Of a stretch of DNA of 55,048 nt, positions 34,150 through 43,001 are shown piece by piece. Position 1 is the stretch's first letter. Every line of letters begins with the position of its first letter. The translations under genes and the position numbers were made by a program. The notes below the pieces were generated by a model, which was given only the letters and a program-made list of their open reading frames with translations, was not told where the DNA came from and searched no databases. The DNA is from an uncultured Bacilli bacterium (lineage in GTDB: Bacteria; Bacillota_I; Bacilli_A; RF39; UBA660), in NCBI GenBank assembly GCA_944332705.1, contig CALVKM010000006.1, forward strand, positions 1 to 55,048. The letters run 5' to 3'.

Positions 34150-35388
34150 TTGGCAACCAAAAAAAAGGAAGTAAAACAAGAAAAAACAAGAAATGTTGCA
34201 ATTGAATTGTGGAGATTTTTAATCGCTGTTGCAATTATAGGATTTCATACTGGTTGGATAATAGCAAGAAGTTGTGATGGCTCTTTAGGTTATTATATGG
34301 AAACAACTAATTGGTTCTTTGGTTCTAGTGAAGTATTGCTAGTATTTACTTTGACTGCTGGTTACTTTATGGTTTCACACTTCAAAAGAAGAATGAAAGA
34401 TAAAGACTATGCTACTCGTAGTGCGGGATCTCGTGCTTGGGAATATACTTGGACTAGAATTAAAAGTTTAATGCCAGTTTTGATATTAGGATACATTTTA
34501 GGTGTTTTAATTTCAACTAAATTCTTCTATCCTGATTATAATTTTGAGCAAATTTGCAGTATGATTATTAATAGTGCTTGGGAATTTTTAGGTTTCCATT
34601 CAGTTGGTCTTAGAAGTCTAGGTAATGAATTCTTCAATTTAAATGGTACATTATGGTTCATATCTGCAATAATCATAGTTGGTTATTTCTTATATTGGGC
34701 ACTTTGTAAAAATGAAGATGTTACATCTGGCTTTGTTGCACCATTCCTATTTATTTTCTTAAGTGGTTGGTGGAGTTTTACAGATACTAGAGCAGCTCAA
34801 ACTGCTTGGTCAACATTTGGACTTCAAACTACTTCAACAAATGGTATGGGTGGTTCAGCAACCGATGCAACTGCAGTAATAGGTTTTAACAATGGCCTTT
34901 TATTTGTTATGTTAGGTATGCTTGGTGGAGTTTTGTTATACTATTTAATCCAAAAGGTTAAAGAACATAAATTCTCTACTGGTGGTAAAACTGCTCTTAC
35001 AATTTTAAATATTGTAGCATCTGTATTGTTGTTATGGTACACAGTTTATCCTGCTACTTGGTTTAATTTAGAAAGATGGACAGTTTCTTTATTATGTATC
35101 ATAGTAATTGGTTTATCACTACTTAATGTAGATAGTTTAACTAAAGCACTAAATAATAAAGTTACGCATTCTTTATTTGAATATTTAGGTAGTATATCAT
35201 TATACATCTATATGTTACATTATCCAGTAGCAATAATGGTATTGCGACTTTTAGGCCAAAATACTGCCGAAACAACTTATTCATTCTGGCTAATATTTAT
35301 ACCAACTGTAATTATTACAATAGTCTTATCTGGTGTAATAAAAGCTATTATGGATGCAACAATATTAAAGAAGAAAGAAGCAAAATAA
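34150..35388 (+). CDS. Acyltransferase family 3 membrane protein
   Basis: About 412 residues from TTG 34150 (AAGGAGTG site). N-terminus KTRNVAIELWRFLIAVAIIGFH has the family's catalytic-type His at the end of helix 1, and a later R-region after FTLTAGYFMVSHFKRR. About ten membrane helices. OafA/WecH-like enzymes O-acetylate cell-surface sugars; the substrate cannot be told. Higher use of C-ending codons (TTC, ATC) suggests high expression. Confidence 0.85.
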   Translation: MATKKKEVKQEKTRNVAIELWRFLIAVAIIGFHTGWIIARSCDGSLGYYMETTNWFFGSSEVLLVFTLTAGYFMVSHFKRRMKDKDYATRSAGSRAWEYTWTRIKSLMPVLILGYILGVLISTKFFYPDYNFEQICSMIINSAWEFLGFHSVGLRSLGNEFFNLNGTLWFISAIIIVGYFLYWALCKNEDVTSGFVAPFLFIFLSGWWSFTDTRAAQTAWSTFGLQTTSTNGMGGSATDATAVIGFNNGLLFVMLGMLGGVLLYYLIQKVKEHKFSTGGKTALTILNIVASVLLLWYTVYPATWFNLERWTVSLLCIIVIGLSLLNVDSLTKALNNKVTHSLFEYLGSISLYIYMLHYPVAIMVLRLLGQNTAETTYSFWLIFIPTVIITIVLSGVIKAIMDATILKKKEAK

Positions 35389-35390
35389 AA

Positions 35391-35412
35391 GCCTACAATT
35401 GTAGGTTTTTAT
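35391..35412 (+). terminator. Terminator
   Basis: CCTACAATTGTAGG is a perfect self-complementary hairpin followed by TTTTTATTTT. Confidence 0.8.
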
Positions 35413-35452
35413 TTTGGGTCATTTTTGGTATAATAAAGTAAAAGGAGAATAT

Positions 35453-37012
35453 ATGAAAGTAATAGATGCAAGTGAAGTTGGAAAATTAATTAAAGATGGT
35501 GATATGGTTGCGATATCTGGTAGTGGTGGAAGTGGTTCAGCTGAAAGCATTATCAGAGCAATTAGGGATTCATTTATTAATACTGGACATCCTAAAGATA
35601 TTGGAGTTACTTGTGGAATAAGTCCGGGAAATTTAACCGAAGATGAAGTAGGTATGAATATGCTTGCTAAACCGGGGCTAGTAGGAAGGGCTATTTGTGC
35701 TCATCTTGGTATGGGTAAAGTATTTGGCAATGCGATTGGTAATGAACAGTTTCCAGCATTTGCTATGCCTCTTGGGGTAATTAACCATTTATACCGAGCA
35801 ATTGCTGGTAAAGAATTGGGTATAGTTACTCATATTGGTTTAAATACTTATGCTGATCCAAGATATAATGGTTGCAGGGCTAATGAATCTGCTAAAAAAT
35901 TACCTGACATGGTATCAGTAATTAATATCGATGGTAAAGAACAATTATTTTATAAAACTTTTAAAATAGATGTTGCAATAATTAAAGCAACATATGCTGA
36001 TGAATCGGGAAATGTTTCACTTGAACATGAAGCTTTAATTGGGGAACAATATAATATGGCTATTGCAGCTCATAACTGTGGGGGTATAGTAATTGCTCAA
36101 GTGGAAAAAATTGTACCAAAAGGAAGTCTTCGAGCAAGAGATGCTATGATTCATTCATCATATGTTGATTATGTAGTAGTGGCTGAACCTGATTATTCTT
36201 TAGGAGACTACAATCTACCTGGATATCGTCCTGAAATTGTTGGTGATAAAAGAGTGCCTTTAGAAGATGTTAAAATAAGAGAGCTTGATAATCGTAAAGT
36301 TTGTGGTAGAAGAGCAGCAATGGAACTTAAAAAAGGATATGTTATCAACTTAGGTGTTGGTATGCCTGATAGTGTTGCTAATGTTGCTATTGAAGAAGGC
36401 TTTTCTGATGATTTATATTTGTCTGTTGAAACTGGTCCAACTGGAGGAGTTCCAATCGGAGGTGTAGCTTTTGGTGGTTCAATAAATCCGGATTCAGTTG
36501 TATCAACTGCTGAACAATTTGATGCTTATAATGGTGGTTCTCTTGATATGGCGGTTTTAGGTCTTGCGGAAGTAGATAAATTTGGTAATGTCAATGTTTC
36601 TAAATTTGGGTCTCGAGTTACAGGTCCTGGTGGATTTATTAATATTACGCAATGTACTAAAAAGGTAGTATTTATTGGAACATTTACCACTAAAGGGTTG
36701 GATGAAGAAATTATTGATGGTAAGTTAGTGATAAAGCATGAGGGTGCTAAAAAGAAATTTGTTGATAGTGTTGAACAAATAACATTTAGTGCTAAACAAG
36801 CCAGAATTAATGGTCAAGAAATTTTATATGTAACTGAAAGAGCTGTATTTAAATTAGATGATGAAGGTATTACTTTAATTGAAATAGCACCAGGTGTAAA
36901 TGTAGTTAGTGATATATTAGAACAAATGGATTTTAAACCAAATGTTAGTGATGATTTAAAATTAATGGATGAAAGAATTTTTAAAGATGAAAAAATGAAT
37001 TTAGTTATTTAA
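35453..37012 (+). CDS. Acetate/propionate CoA-transferase
   Basis: About 519 residues from ATG 35453 (AAAGGAG). Fused alpha and beta type I CoA-transferase domains: N-terminal AISGSGGSGSAESIIRAI with the glycine-rich CoA loop, C-terminal GVGMPDSVANVA and the catalytic Glu in SVETGPTGGVPIGG. Members (YdiF, Pct) move CoA between short-chain acids, consistent with fermentation. Promoter-like TATAAT lies near 35429. Confidence 0.9.
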   Translation: MKVIDASEVGKLIKDGDMVAISGSGGSGSAESIIRAIRDSFINTGHPKDIGVTCGISPGNLTEDEVGMNMLAKPGLVGRAICAHLGMGKVFGNAIGNEQFPAFAMPLGVINHLYRAIAGKELGIVTHIGLNTYADPRYNGCRANESAKKLPDMVSVINIDGKEQLFYKTFKIDVAIIKATYADESGNVSLEHEALIGEQYNMAIAAHNCGGIVIAQVEKIVPKGSLRARDAMIHSSYVDYVVVAEPDYSLGDYNLPGYRPEIVGDKRVPLEDVKIRELDNRKVCGRRAAMELKKGYVINLGVGMPDSVANVAIEEGFSDDLYLSVETGPTGGVPIGGVAFGGSINPDSVVSTAEQFDAYNGGSLDMAVLGLAEVDKFGNVNVSKFGSRVTGPGGFINITQCTKKVVFIGTFTTKGLDEEIIDGKLVIKHEGAKKKFVDSVEQITFSAKQARINGQEILYVTERAVFKLDDEGITLIEIAPGVNVVSDILEQMDFKPNVSDDLKLMDERIFKDEKMNLVI

Positions 37013-37025
37013 AGAGGGTTTTATA

Positions 37026-37703
37026 ATGGAATATGGCAAGATGGCTAAATATTATGATTTATTTTATAAAGATAAAGATTATAACAAAGAAATTAACTTT
37101 ATTGTTAGTTTAATAAATGATCGAAAAACTATTTTAGATGTTGGTTGTGGTACAGGGATACATATGCACTTATTAGAATCTATTGGTTATGAGGTTGATG
37201 GTATTGATTTAAGTAAAGATATGTTAGATATTGCAGATTCAAGAGTAAATGGTAAAGTTTATCAAGGTAATTTATTGGATTATAAAATAAATAAAAAATA
37301 TGATGTAATTATCTCTATGTTTGCAGTTTTTAATCATTTAAATAGTTATGAGGAATTAGAAAGAGGAATAATAAACAGTTATAATCATTTAAAAGATAAT
37401 GGTATTTTAATAATTGATTTACATAATGGAAGAAATAATGGGGAAAAGGAAACAAATTATAATGATTTTAAAAGAATAATGAAGTGGCAATTTGATAAAG
37501 AACATTTTATTGAACATACAGATATAGATTATATTATAGATAATAAAATATATCATGATATGCATGAATTTAAAATTTATGAAATAGATAAGATTAAAGA
37601 TATATTAAATAAATATAATTTAAAGTATAAATTATATGAAAATTATAGTTTTAATGAAGCAAGTGATAAGAGTAAAAATATAGAAATTGTAATATATAAA
37701 TGA
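37026..37703 (+). CDS. Class I SAM-dependent methyltransferase
   Basis: 225 residues. Motif I ILDVGCGTGIHMHLLE (about residues 36-51), VDGIDLSKDMLDIA and the later YDVIISMFAVFNHL. N-terminal MAKYYDLFYKDKDY is common in small-molecule methyltransferases. Substrate not identifiable. It lies 13 bp after the CoA-transferase, probably co-transcribed. Confidence 0.88.
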   Translation: MEYGKMAKYYDLFYKDKDYNKEINFIVSLINDRKTILDVGCGTGIHMHLLESIGYEVDGIDLSKDMLDIADSRVNGKVYQGNLLDYKINKKYDVIISMFAVFNHLNSYEELERGIINSYNHLKDNGILIIDLHNGRNNGEKETNYNDFKRIMKWQFDKEHFIEHTDIDYIIDNKIYHDMHEFKIYEIDKIKDILNKYNLKYKLYENYSFNEASDKSKNIEIVIYK

Positions 37704-37737
37704 ATCGTTTGTCGATTTTTGTCGAACGGTTCTTTTT
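37701..37737 (+). terminator. Terminator containing tandem Spo0A-like boxes
   Basis: GAATCGTT pairs with AACGGTTC with T-tract after it. The hairpin includes TGTCGAT (37710-37716) and TGTCGAA (37720-37726) with a 3-bp gap, ending about 20 bp before the -35 of the next gene, so the element may serve both as terminator and as activator site. Confidence 0.6.
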
Positions 37738-37745
37738 ATTATGCC

Positions 37746-37775
37746 TTGACATATAATAAATATATGTGGTAAAAT
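37746..37775 (+). promoter_or_regulatory. Promoter of the gene at 37809
   Basis: TTGACA (37746-37751), 18-bp spacer, TAAAAT (37770-37775). Confidence 0.65.
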
Positions 37776-37808
37776 TGTTTTCACAACCAAAGAAATGGAG
37801 ATGATATC

Positions 37809-38279
37809 GTGGTAAGTAAAATTGATTATGTGTATGAAATGGACAAATCTAATGAAGCGAAGTTAATCGGAGCTAAAGTGGCAACTATTGATGGATATGC
37901 AGTGAAAAGTTTTGAGTATTATGTTGGTTTAAGTTTAAATATAAATGATGTAATTAATAATACATCTATTCAAGAAAAATTAGGGGTTAGAAATATTGCA
38001 AGTTTTGAAAGAAATTACTATGCTGCTAATGCTATAGGAATAGTATATTTTCCTCAAACTGGTAGTTATGGCTTTTTAGGAAAGTCAGACACTGTTATTG
38101 ATTATCCAGAAAATGAGTCTGTAGAAGAAACACTTGATATAGTGGTTGCTCCATTTAGAGAAATGGAAGTATCAAGTGAAGAATTTAAAGAACAAATTGA
38201 AAATACTTTTGAAGTAGATGATCCAATGGTTGAATTTTATGATTTGCCTTACACGCGTACACGAATTTCAACAAAGTAG
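37809..38279 (+). CDS. Hypothetical protein next to sporulation genes
   Basis: 156 residues from GTG 37809 with GGAG 8 nt before. A soluble protein with mixed alpha/beta content; the C-terminal third is acidic (EEFKEQIENTFEVDDPMVEFYDLP). No motif or family is recognised. It stands alone between two terminators, upstream of yabP, and its promoter is preceded by tandem Spo0A-like boxes, so a link to early sporulation is possible but unproven. Confidence 0.75.
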   Translation: MVSKIDYVYEMDKSNEAKLIGAKVATIDGYAVKSFEYYVGLSLNINDVINNTSIQEKLGVRNIASFERNYYAANAIGIVYFPQTGSYGFLGKSDTVIDYPENESVEETLDIVVAPFREMEVSSEEFKEQIENTFEVDDPMVEFYDLPYTRTRISTK

Positions 38280-38309
38280 TTTTTTCACAAAAAGGTGAAA
38301 AAACTTTTT
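38279..38309 (+). terminator. Terminator
   Basis: GTTTTTTCAC / GGTGAAAAAAC stem, AAAAA loop, T-tract. Directly precedes the yabP promoter region. Confidence 0.8.
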
Positions 38310-38339
38310 GTTTGAGCATATAATTTAGTGGTGAAAATA

Positions 38340-38618
38340 ATGGATGGAATAAATTTTGGTAATGGTGAAGTAAAAATTGTTGATAGAGCAAGTATAACTT
38401 TAACTGGTGTAAATAAGATAGTTAGTTTTGATGATGAAGAGTTTTTAATGGAAACAACTATGGGTAATTTAAGAATACTTGGAGAGGGTTTAGAGTTACT
38501 TAAGCTTGATACTAATGATGGTAATGTGAAAATAAAGGGTAAAATTAATACACTCGCTTATATTGATGGTAAAGTTAAAAATAAAGAAGAAAGTGTTATA
38601 AGTAAATTATTTAAATGA
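38340..38618 (+). CDS. yabP: Sporulation protein YabP
   Basis: About 92 residues from ATG 38340 (GGTGAAAA site). Matches the YabP/YqfC family: VDRASITLTGVNKIVSFDDEEF, METTMGNLRILGEGLEL and LDTNDGNVKIKGKINTLAYI. Needed for spore formation with YabQ. TATAAT at 38319-38324 predicts a leader of about 10 nt; the wider CATATAAT also fits a mother-cell sigma -10. Overlaps yabQ by 4 bp. Confidence 0.9.
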   Translation: MDGINFGNGEVKIVDRASITLTGVNKIVSFDDEEFLMETTMGNLRILGEGLELLKLDTNDGNVKIKGKINTLAYIDGKVKNKEESVISKLFK

Positions 38619-38923
38619 ATAGTACTGTTCAATTAATATCATTTTTAGTATCTTTTATCTATGGTATTATCTTTTATTTACTTACAAGATTTAATAAATA
38701 TATAATAGAAAATAGAAAAATAGTATTTAGATTTATTATTACTTTAATATTTATTATTGATATTGTAATATTATATATTTATATAATATATCGTATTAAT
38801 CATGGCTATTTTCATATATATTTTATATTTACTGTAATAATTGGTTTTATAGTAACACATGTTTTTTATGGAAAAATAAAAAACATGTGTAAAAAATATG
38901 TCAAAAAGTTAAGAAAAAAGTAA
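38615..38923 (+). CDS. yabQ: Sporulation protein YabQ
   Basis: 102 residues, a membrane protein with three hydrophobic segments (about 4-24, 37-58, 67-87) and a basic C-terminus. Start overlaps yabP. YabQ is a spore-cortex assembly protein in Bacillus; the sequence itself is not strongly conserved, so the name rests on topology, size and the yabP-yabQ-divIC order. Confidence 0.8.
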   Translation: MNSTVQLISFLVSFIYGIIFYLLTRFNKYIIENRKIVFRFIITLIFIIDIVILYIYIIYRINHGYFHIYFIFTVIIGFIVTHVFYGKIKNMCKKYVKKLRKK

Positions 38924-38950
38924 AATAATAATTGTTATTTTACTTTTTTT
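38914..38950 (+). terminator. yabQ terminator
   Basis: AAAAAAGTAAAATAA / TTATTTTACTTTTTT with loop TAATTG; 15-bp stem overlapping the yabQ stop. Confidence 0.85.
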
Positions 38951-38981
38951 GATATAATGAAGAGTAGAAAAAGGAGAAAAA

Positions 38982-39266
38982 ATGAAAAAAACTAAGAAAG
39001 AAAAGAAAAGATTAGTGTTTATTTCGTTTTGTATAATAGGGTTATTGGTAACTTTAGTTTCATCAGTATTTAAAGATTGGCAAGAAATAATGGATAATAA
39101 TAGTCAAATTAAGGCTTTAAGTGCTGAATATGAAAATTTACTTAGTGAAGAAGAAAAGTTAGAAAGTGATGTTACAAAATTACAAGATAGTGAATATGTA
39201 ATGCGTTATGCTAAAGAAAAATTTATGTATAGCGAAGATGGAGATACAATATTAAGAATGGATTAA
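38982..39266 (+). CDS. divIC: Septum formation initiator DivIC/FtsB-like
   Basis: 94 residues: basic N-terminus, one membrane helix (about 12-29), then a coiled coil ([21 protein letters not shown]) and the closing [17 protein letters not shown] motif of the FtsB/DivIC family. It forms the FtsL-DivIB-DivIC division complex. AAGGAG site before ATG. Its stop overlaps the convergent clpP stop by 4 bp. Confidence 0.92.
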   Translation: MKKTKKEKKRLVFISFCIIGLLVTLVSSVFKDWQEIMDNNSQIKALSAEYENLLSEEEKLESDVTKLQDSEYVMRYAKEKFMYSEDGDTILRMD

Positions 39267-39841
39267 AATTCATTCTTTTCTATTATTTTATCAATTAAAC
39301 CATATTCTAGAGCTTCGTTTGCTGATAGGAAATTGTCGCGTTCAGTATCATTATAGATTTTTTCTAATGGTTGATTTGTATTTTTAGCTAGAATTTGGTT
39401 TAGTTTTTCTTTTAATTTGATGATTCTCTCAGCTGCAATTTTGATGTCTGTTGCTTGACCTTGGGCACCTCCGAGTGGTTGATGAATCATTACTTCAGTA
39501 TTAGGTAAGGCATATCTAACATTGCCACTAGATAAAAGGAATGCTGCCATAGATGCCGTCATGCCAATACCAATAGTTATTACATTGCTTTTAATGAAAT
39601 TCATAGTATCATATATACTCATGCCAGACGTAATAGATCCACCAGGACTATTGATATATAAATAAATATCTTCATTAGATAAATTATCTAAATATAAAAG
39701 TTCACTAATTACAATAGAAGCAACTGAATCATTAATTTCACCAGTTAAAAAGATAATTCTATCTTTTAGAAGTCTAGAATATAAATCATAAGCATATTCT
39801 TTATTACTACTTTTTTCTATTACTGTTGGAATAATATTCAA
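39263..39841 (-). CDS. clpP: ATP-dependent Clp protease proteolytic subunit
   Basis: About 192 residues from TTG 39841, giving [10 protein letters not shown] like MNLIPTVIEQ of Bacillus, with AGGTG upstream. Catalytic triad: Ser in [11 protein letters not shown], His in [14 protein letters not shown], Asp in [11 protein letters not shown]. It forms the tetradecameric protease barrel used with ClpX/ClpC. Runs against the direction of replication, unlike its neighbours. Convergent with divIC, sharing the TTAA of both stops. Confidence 0.96.
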   Translation of the reverse strand: MNIIPTVIEKSSNKEYAYDLYSRLLKDRIIFLTGEINDSVASIVISELLYLDNLSNEDIYLYINSPGGSITSGMSIYDTMNFIKSNVITIGIGMTASMAAFLLSSGNVRYALPNTEVMIHQPLGGAQGQATDIKIAAERIIKLKEKLNQILAKNTNQPLEKIYNDTERDNFLSANEALEYGLIDKIIEKNEF

Positions 39842-39935
39842 AATAATCACCTAAAATAATAATAGTAAAAAAGTTGATATTTTATTCAAAAAAAATTTAA
39901 TTTATGATATAATTTTATAGAATAGAGGGATTGAA

Positions 39936-41579
39936 ATGGAAAAAGTAAAAATTACTTTTCAAGATAATAGTGAACATTACTATGAAAAAGGAACACTTTT
40001 TTATGATGTGAGTAAAGACTATAATATGGAAAATATAATGGGATATAAAGTTGGCAATGAAGTATATTCGTTAGATACTAAAGTAATAGAAGAAGAAAAG
40101 ATTGAATTTATTAATACTAATGATATAATTGGTAATAAAATATATAAAGCGGGATTGAAATATTTATTTGAAATTGCTTTAATTGAAACTTTTCCAGGAA
40201 TGGAAGTAAGTTATGAACATAGTGTTCCTAGAGGAATGCTCGGAGTTGTTAAGGGCGATAAAATATTAACACAGGATGATTTATCAAAGATTAAAGAAAA
40301 AATGGCTGTAATAGTTGGTAATAATGAGACTATTGAGAGATTAAATGTTCATCCTAAAGATGCAATTAAATATTATAAAAGATGTAATGAATTAGAAAAA
40401 GCGATGAATGTTCAAAGTATTAGTGATAAATTAGTTACTTTATATAAGTTGCATAATAAATTAAATTATTTTTATTCAATTATGCCATATAATACGGGAA
40501 GTATAAATAAATATGAACTTATCTATTTAGGTAATAATAGAATTATATTTATGTTTCCAACAACTAAAAGTAATGGTGAAGTACCAGAATATGTGCATTA
40601 TGATAATATAATTGAATCATTCTTTAAAGGGAAGAAATGGTTAGATAATTTAGAAATGCCCTATATAAGTGATTTAAACAAAACTATAGGTAGTGGTAAA
40701 ATTAAAGATTTTATTAGATCTAATGAGTTAATGTTTAGTTTAGATATTGCTAAAGTAATAGATGAAATTGTTCGAGATAAAGATATTAAATTTATTTTAA
40801 TTGCAGGACCATCTTCTAGTGGAAAGACTACAACTACTAAAAGAATGGCTTATTACCTAGAGGCTTTAGGGTATGATACCGTTAAAATAAGTTTAGATGA
40901 TTATTTTGTAAATAGGGAAGATACTCCGAAGGATGAAGATGGTAAATATGATTTTGAACGAATAGATGCTATTGATATAGAATTATTTAATCAAGATTTA
41001 AATAGATTACTTAATGGTGAAGAAATAAATTTACCAATATATAATTTCTTAAGTGGTAAAAGAGAATATTCAAAAAATAAAGTAAAATTAAAAGAAAATA
41101 GTATATTTTTAATCGAAGGGTTACATGCTTTAAATGATGAGCTTACAAAGAATGTAGATAAAAAATGTAAGTATCGAATTTATTTAAGTCCTTTTATTCC
41201 TTTAAATATAGATGAACATAACTATGTTTCAACAATTGATCTAAGGTTACTTAGAAGAATTGTTAGGGACAACCGTACTAGAGGTTATGATGTATTTAAT
41301 ACTATTGATAATTGGCAAAGAGTAAGAAGAGGAGAGGAAAAATATATTTTTCCATATATTCATCAAGCAAATGTAATTATCAATACAGCTTTAGCATATG
41401 AAGTTGGAGTGCTAAAGGTTTATGTTGAACCATTATTACTCTCAGTTGGTGTTGATTCCATTTATTATGAGGAAGCAAGGAGATTAATAGATTTTTTAAA
41501 GATATTTTTCCCAATACCTGGGGAATATGTCACAGATGATTCAATATTGCGCGAATTTATAGGAGGAAATGATGATTAA
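39936..41579 (+). CDS. Uridine kinase-like nucleoside kinase with N-terminal ThrRS-like domain
   Basis: 547 residues. The N-terminal part (about 1-200) resembles the TGS plus second additional domain of threonyl-tRNA synthetase (EVSYEHSVPRGMLG). The C-terminal kinase domain has the P-loop IAGPSSSGKTTTTKRM (about residue 288), VKISLDDYFVNRED and FLIEGLHALNDEL. This fusion is known in Clostridia and Bacilli and is annotated as a nucleoside kinase; its exact substrate is unclear. Overlaps gapA by 8 bp. Confidence 0.9.
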   Translation: MEKVKITFQDNSEHYYEKGTLFYDVSKDYNMENIMGYKVGNEVYSLDTKVIEEEKIEFINTNDIIGNKIYKAGLKYLFEIALIETFPGMEVSYEHSVPRGMLGVVKGDKILTQDDLSKIKEKMAVIVGNNETIERLNVHPKDAIKYYKRCNELEKAMNVQSISDKLVTLYKLHNKLNYFYSIMPYNTGSINKYELIYLGNNRIIFMFPTTKSNGEVPEYVHYDNIIESFFKGKKWLDNLEMPYISDLNKTIGSGKIKDFIRSNELMFSLDIAKVIDEIVRDKDIKFILIAGPSSSGKTTTTKRMAYYLEALGYDTVKISLDDYFVNREDTPKDEDGKYDFERIDAIDIELFNQDLNRLLNGEEINLPIYNFLSGKREYSKNKVKLKENSIFLIEGLHALNDELTKNVDKKCKYRIYLSPFIPLNIDEHNYVSTIDLRLLRRIVRDNRTRGYDVFNTIDNWQRVRRGEEKYIFPYIHQANVIINTALAYEVGVLKVYVEPLLLSVGVDSIYYEEARRLIDFLKIFFPIPGEYVTDDSILREFIGGNDD

Positions 41580-42576
41580 AGTAGCAATTAATGGTTTTGG
41601 TAGAATAGGGAGACTAGCGTTTCGCCAAATAGTTACACAAACTGATTTTGATATTGTAGCTATTAATGATTTAACTAGTGCTGAAGATTTGGCATATTTA
41701 GTTAAATATGACACAGTTCATAGGAGTTTTCATGAAGATGAAATAACATATGAAGGTGATGAAATTGTTGTTGCAGGTTCAAAAAGAATAAAAGTGTTTT
41801 CAGAAACTGATCCAGCAAATTTACCTTGGGGTGAATTAGGTGTTGATTTAGTACTCGAATGTACTGGCAAATTTACCAAGTACGAAGATGCTAAAAAACA
41901 TTTAGATGCCGGAGCAAAAAAAGTACTTATTTCTGCCCCTGGCAAGGGATTAATGAAAACTATTGTTTATAATGTAAATCACAGTGATTTAACAAGTGAT
42001 GATACTATTGTATCAGCTGCAAGTTGTACAACTAATTGCCTTGCTCCAGTACTAAAAGTTATCAATGATAATATTGGTATTAAAAAAGGATTTATGACTA
42101 CTGTTCATGCTTATACAAATGACCAAGCAACACTTGATATAGCTCATAAAAAAGGTATTAAAGCAAGACGAGGTAGAGCTTGTGCTCAAAATATTGTTCC
42201 TGCATCTACTGGAGCTGCAAAAGCAATAGGATTAGTTATACCAGATTTACTTAATAAAATGGATGGATTAGCATTTAGAGTACCAGTTAGTGATGGTTCA
42301 GTTATTGATGTAACACTTGAGTTAAAGAAAAATACTACAGTTGAAGAAATAAACAATTTATTTAAAAATAATCAAGATGAAACATTAAAATATACGGAAG
42401 ACCCTATTGTATCAAGTGATATTATTGGTAAAAAATATGGTGCTTTAGTTGATGGTCTTTCAACTAGTATAGTTGAAGCAGATGGAACGCAACTTGTAAA
42501 AATTGTTGCTTGGTATGATAATGAATACGGTTATACCGCTCAGATGCTTAGAACTGCTAAAAAAATGTTTGAATAA
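41572..42576 (+). CDS. gap: Glyceraldehyde-3-phosphate dehydrogenase, type I
   Basis: 334 residues from ATG 41572 (AGGAGG). NAD-binding INGFGRIGRLAFRQI, catalytic Cys in SAASCTTNCLAPV and His in TTVHAYTNDQ. AINDLT contains the usual Asp for NAD preference. It links triose phosphate to 1,3-bisphosphoglycerate, feeding pgk and tpiA, which lie 6 kb downstream; an inserted accessory block separates these normally linked genes. Confidence 0.97.
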   Translation: MIKVAINGFGRIGRLAFRQIVTQTDFDIVAINDLTSAEDLAYLVKYDTVHRSFHEDEITYEGDEIVVAGSKRIKVFSETDPANLPWGELGVDLVLECTGKFTKYEDAKKHLDAGAKKVLISAPGKGLMKTIVYNVNHSDLTSDDTIVSAASCTTNCLAPVLKVINDNIGIKKGFMTTVHAYTNDQATLDIAHKKGIKARRGRACAQNIVPASTGAAKAIGLVIPDLLNKMDGLAFRVPVSDGSVIDVTLELKKNTTVEEINNLFKNNQDETLKYTEDPIVSSDIIGKKYGALVDGLSTSIVEADGTQLVKIVAWYDNEYGYTAQMLRTAKKMFE

Positions 42577-42580
42577 AAAA

Positions 42581-42615
42581 GAATTTCACTAGTACATTAG
42601 TGGAATTCTTTTTCA
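42581..42615 (+). terminator. gap terminator
   Basis: GAATTTCACTA / TAGTGGAATTC stem followed by TTTTTC. Confidence 0.85.
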
Positions 42616-42631
42616 ATAATCATAATGTTCA

Positions 42632-42780
42632 GTCGACACTTTTTAAGACTTTGAGTCGACACTTTTTAAATTTTACTTTATATGTTGGTCAAATTTGTTC
42701 TTTTTAGTTGTCAAGTTAGTGTGCAAGTCGGTGGTCAAGTGAACATGAAAGTGAACATCAAGGTGAACATGAAAGTAAAC
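42632..42780. repeat. Short direct repeats downstream of gap
   Basis: GTCGACACTTTTTAA occurs at 42632-42646 and 42655-42669. Then a 12-bp tandem repeat, GTGAACATGAAA, GTGAACATCAAG, GTGAACATGAAA, GTAAACAG, runs from 42739 to 42780. No reading frame is open across the region. The 425-bp gap 42577-43001 holds these, two palindromes and no gene. Confidence 0.7.
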
Positions 42781-42807
42781 AGTTTTTACTTTTATATTTT
42801 TGAATTT

Positions 42808-42964
42808 GGTCAACGCGTTGACCGAATTTGTTCGCTTTTAAAACTATAATCTAAAATAGTATAATAATATTAATTTCCCTAATATATGCCAAAATTTTGA
42901 TGTTAAAACAAATAACATTCTTACTGAAAATTAGTTAAATTTAAATTTGGTCAACATGTTGACC
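42808..42964. repeat. Two palindromes downstream of the DUF1016 gene
   Basis: GGTCAACGCGTTGACC (42808-42823) and GGTCAACATGTTGACC (42949-42964). Both are preceded by ATTT and followed by GAATTT. They share arms and differ only in the two central bases. Confidence 0.85.
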
Positions 42965-43001
42965 GAATTTATCCATTAATAACCAAAATCATAAATTAAA
43001 C

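Noticed and set aside
42700..42800. Coding interpretation of the 12-bp repeat (Val-Asn-Met-Lys pattern)
   Set aside because: The frame is closed by a stop just upstream and has no start or ribosome site.
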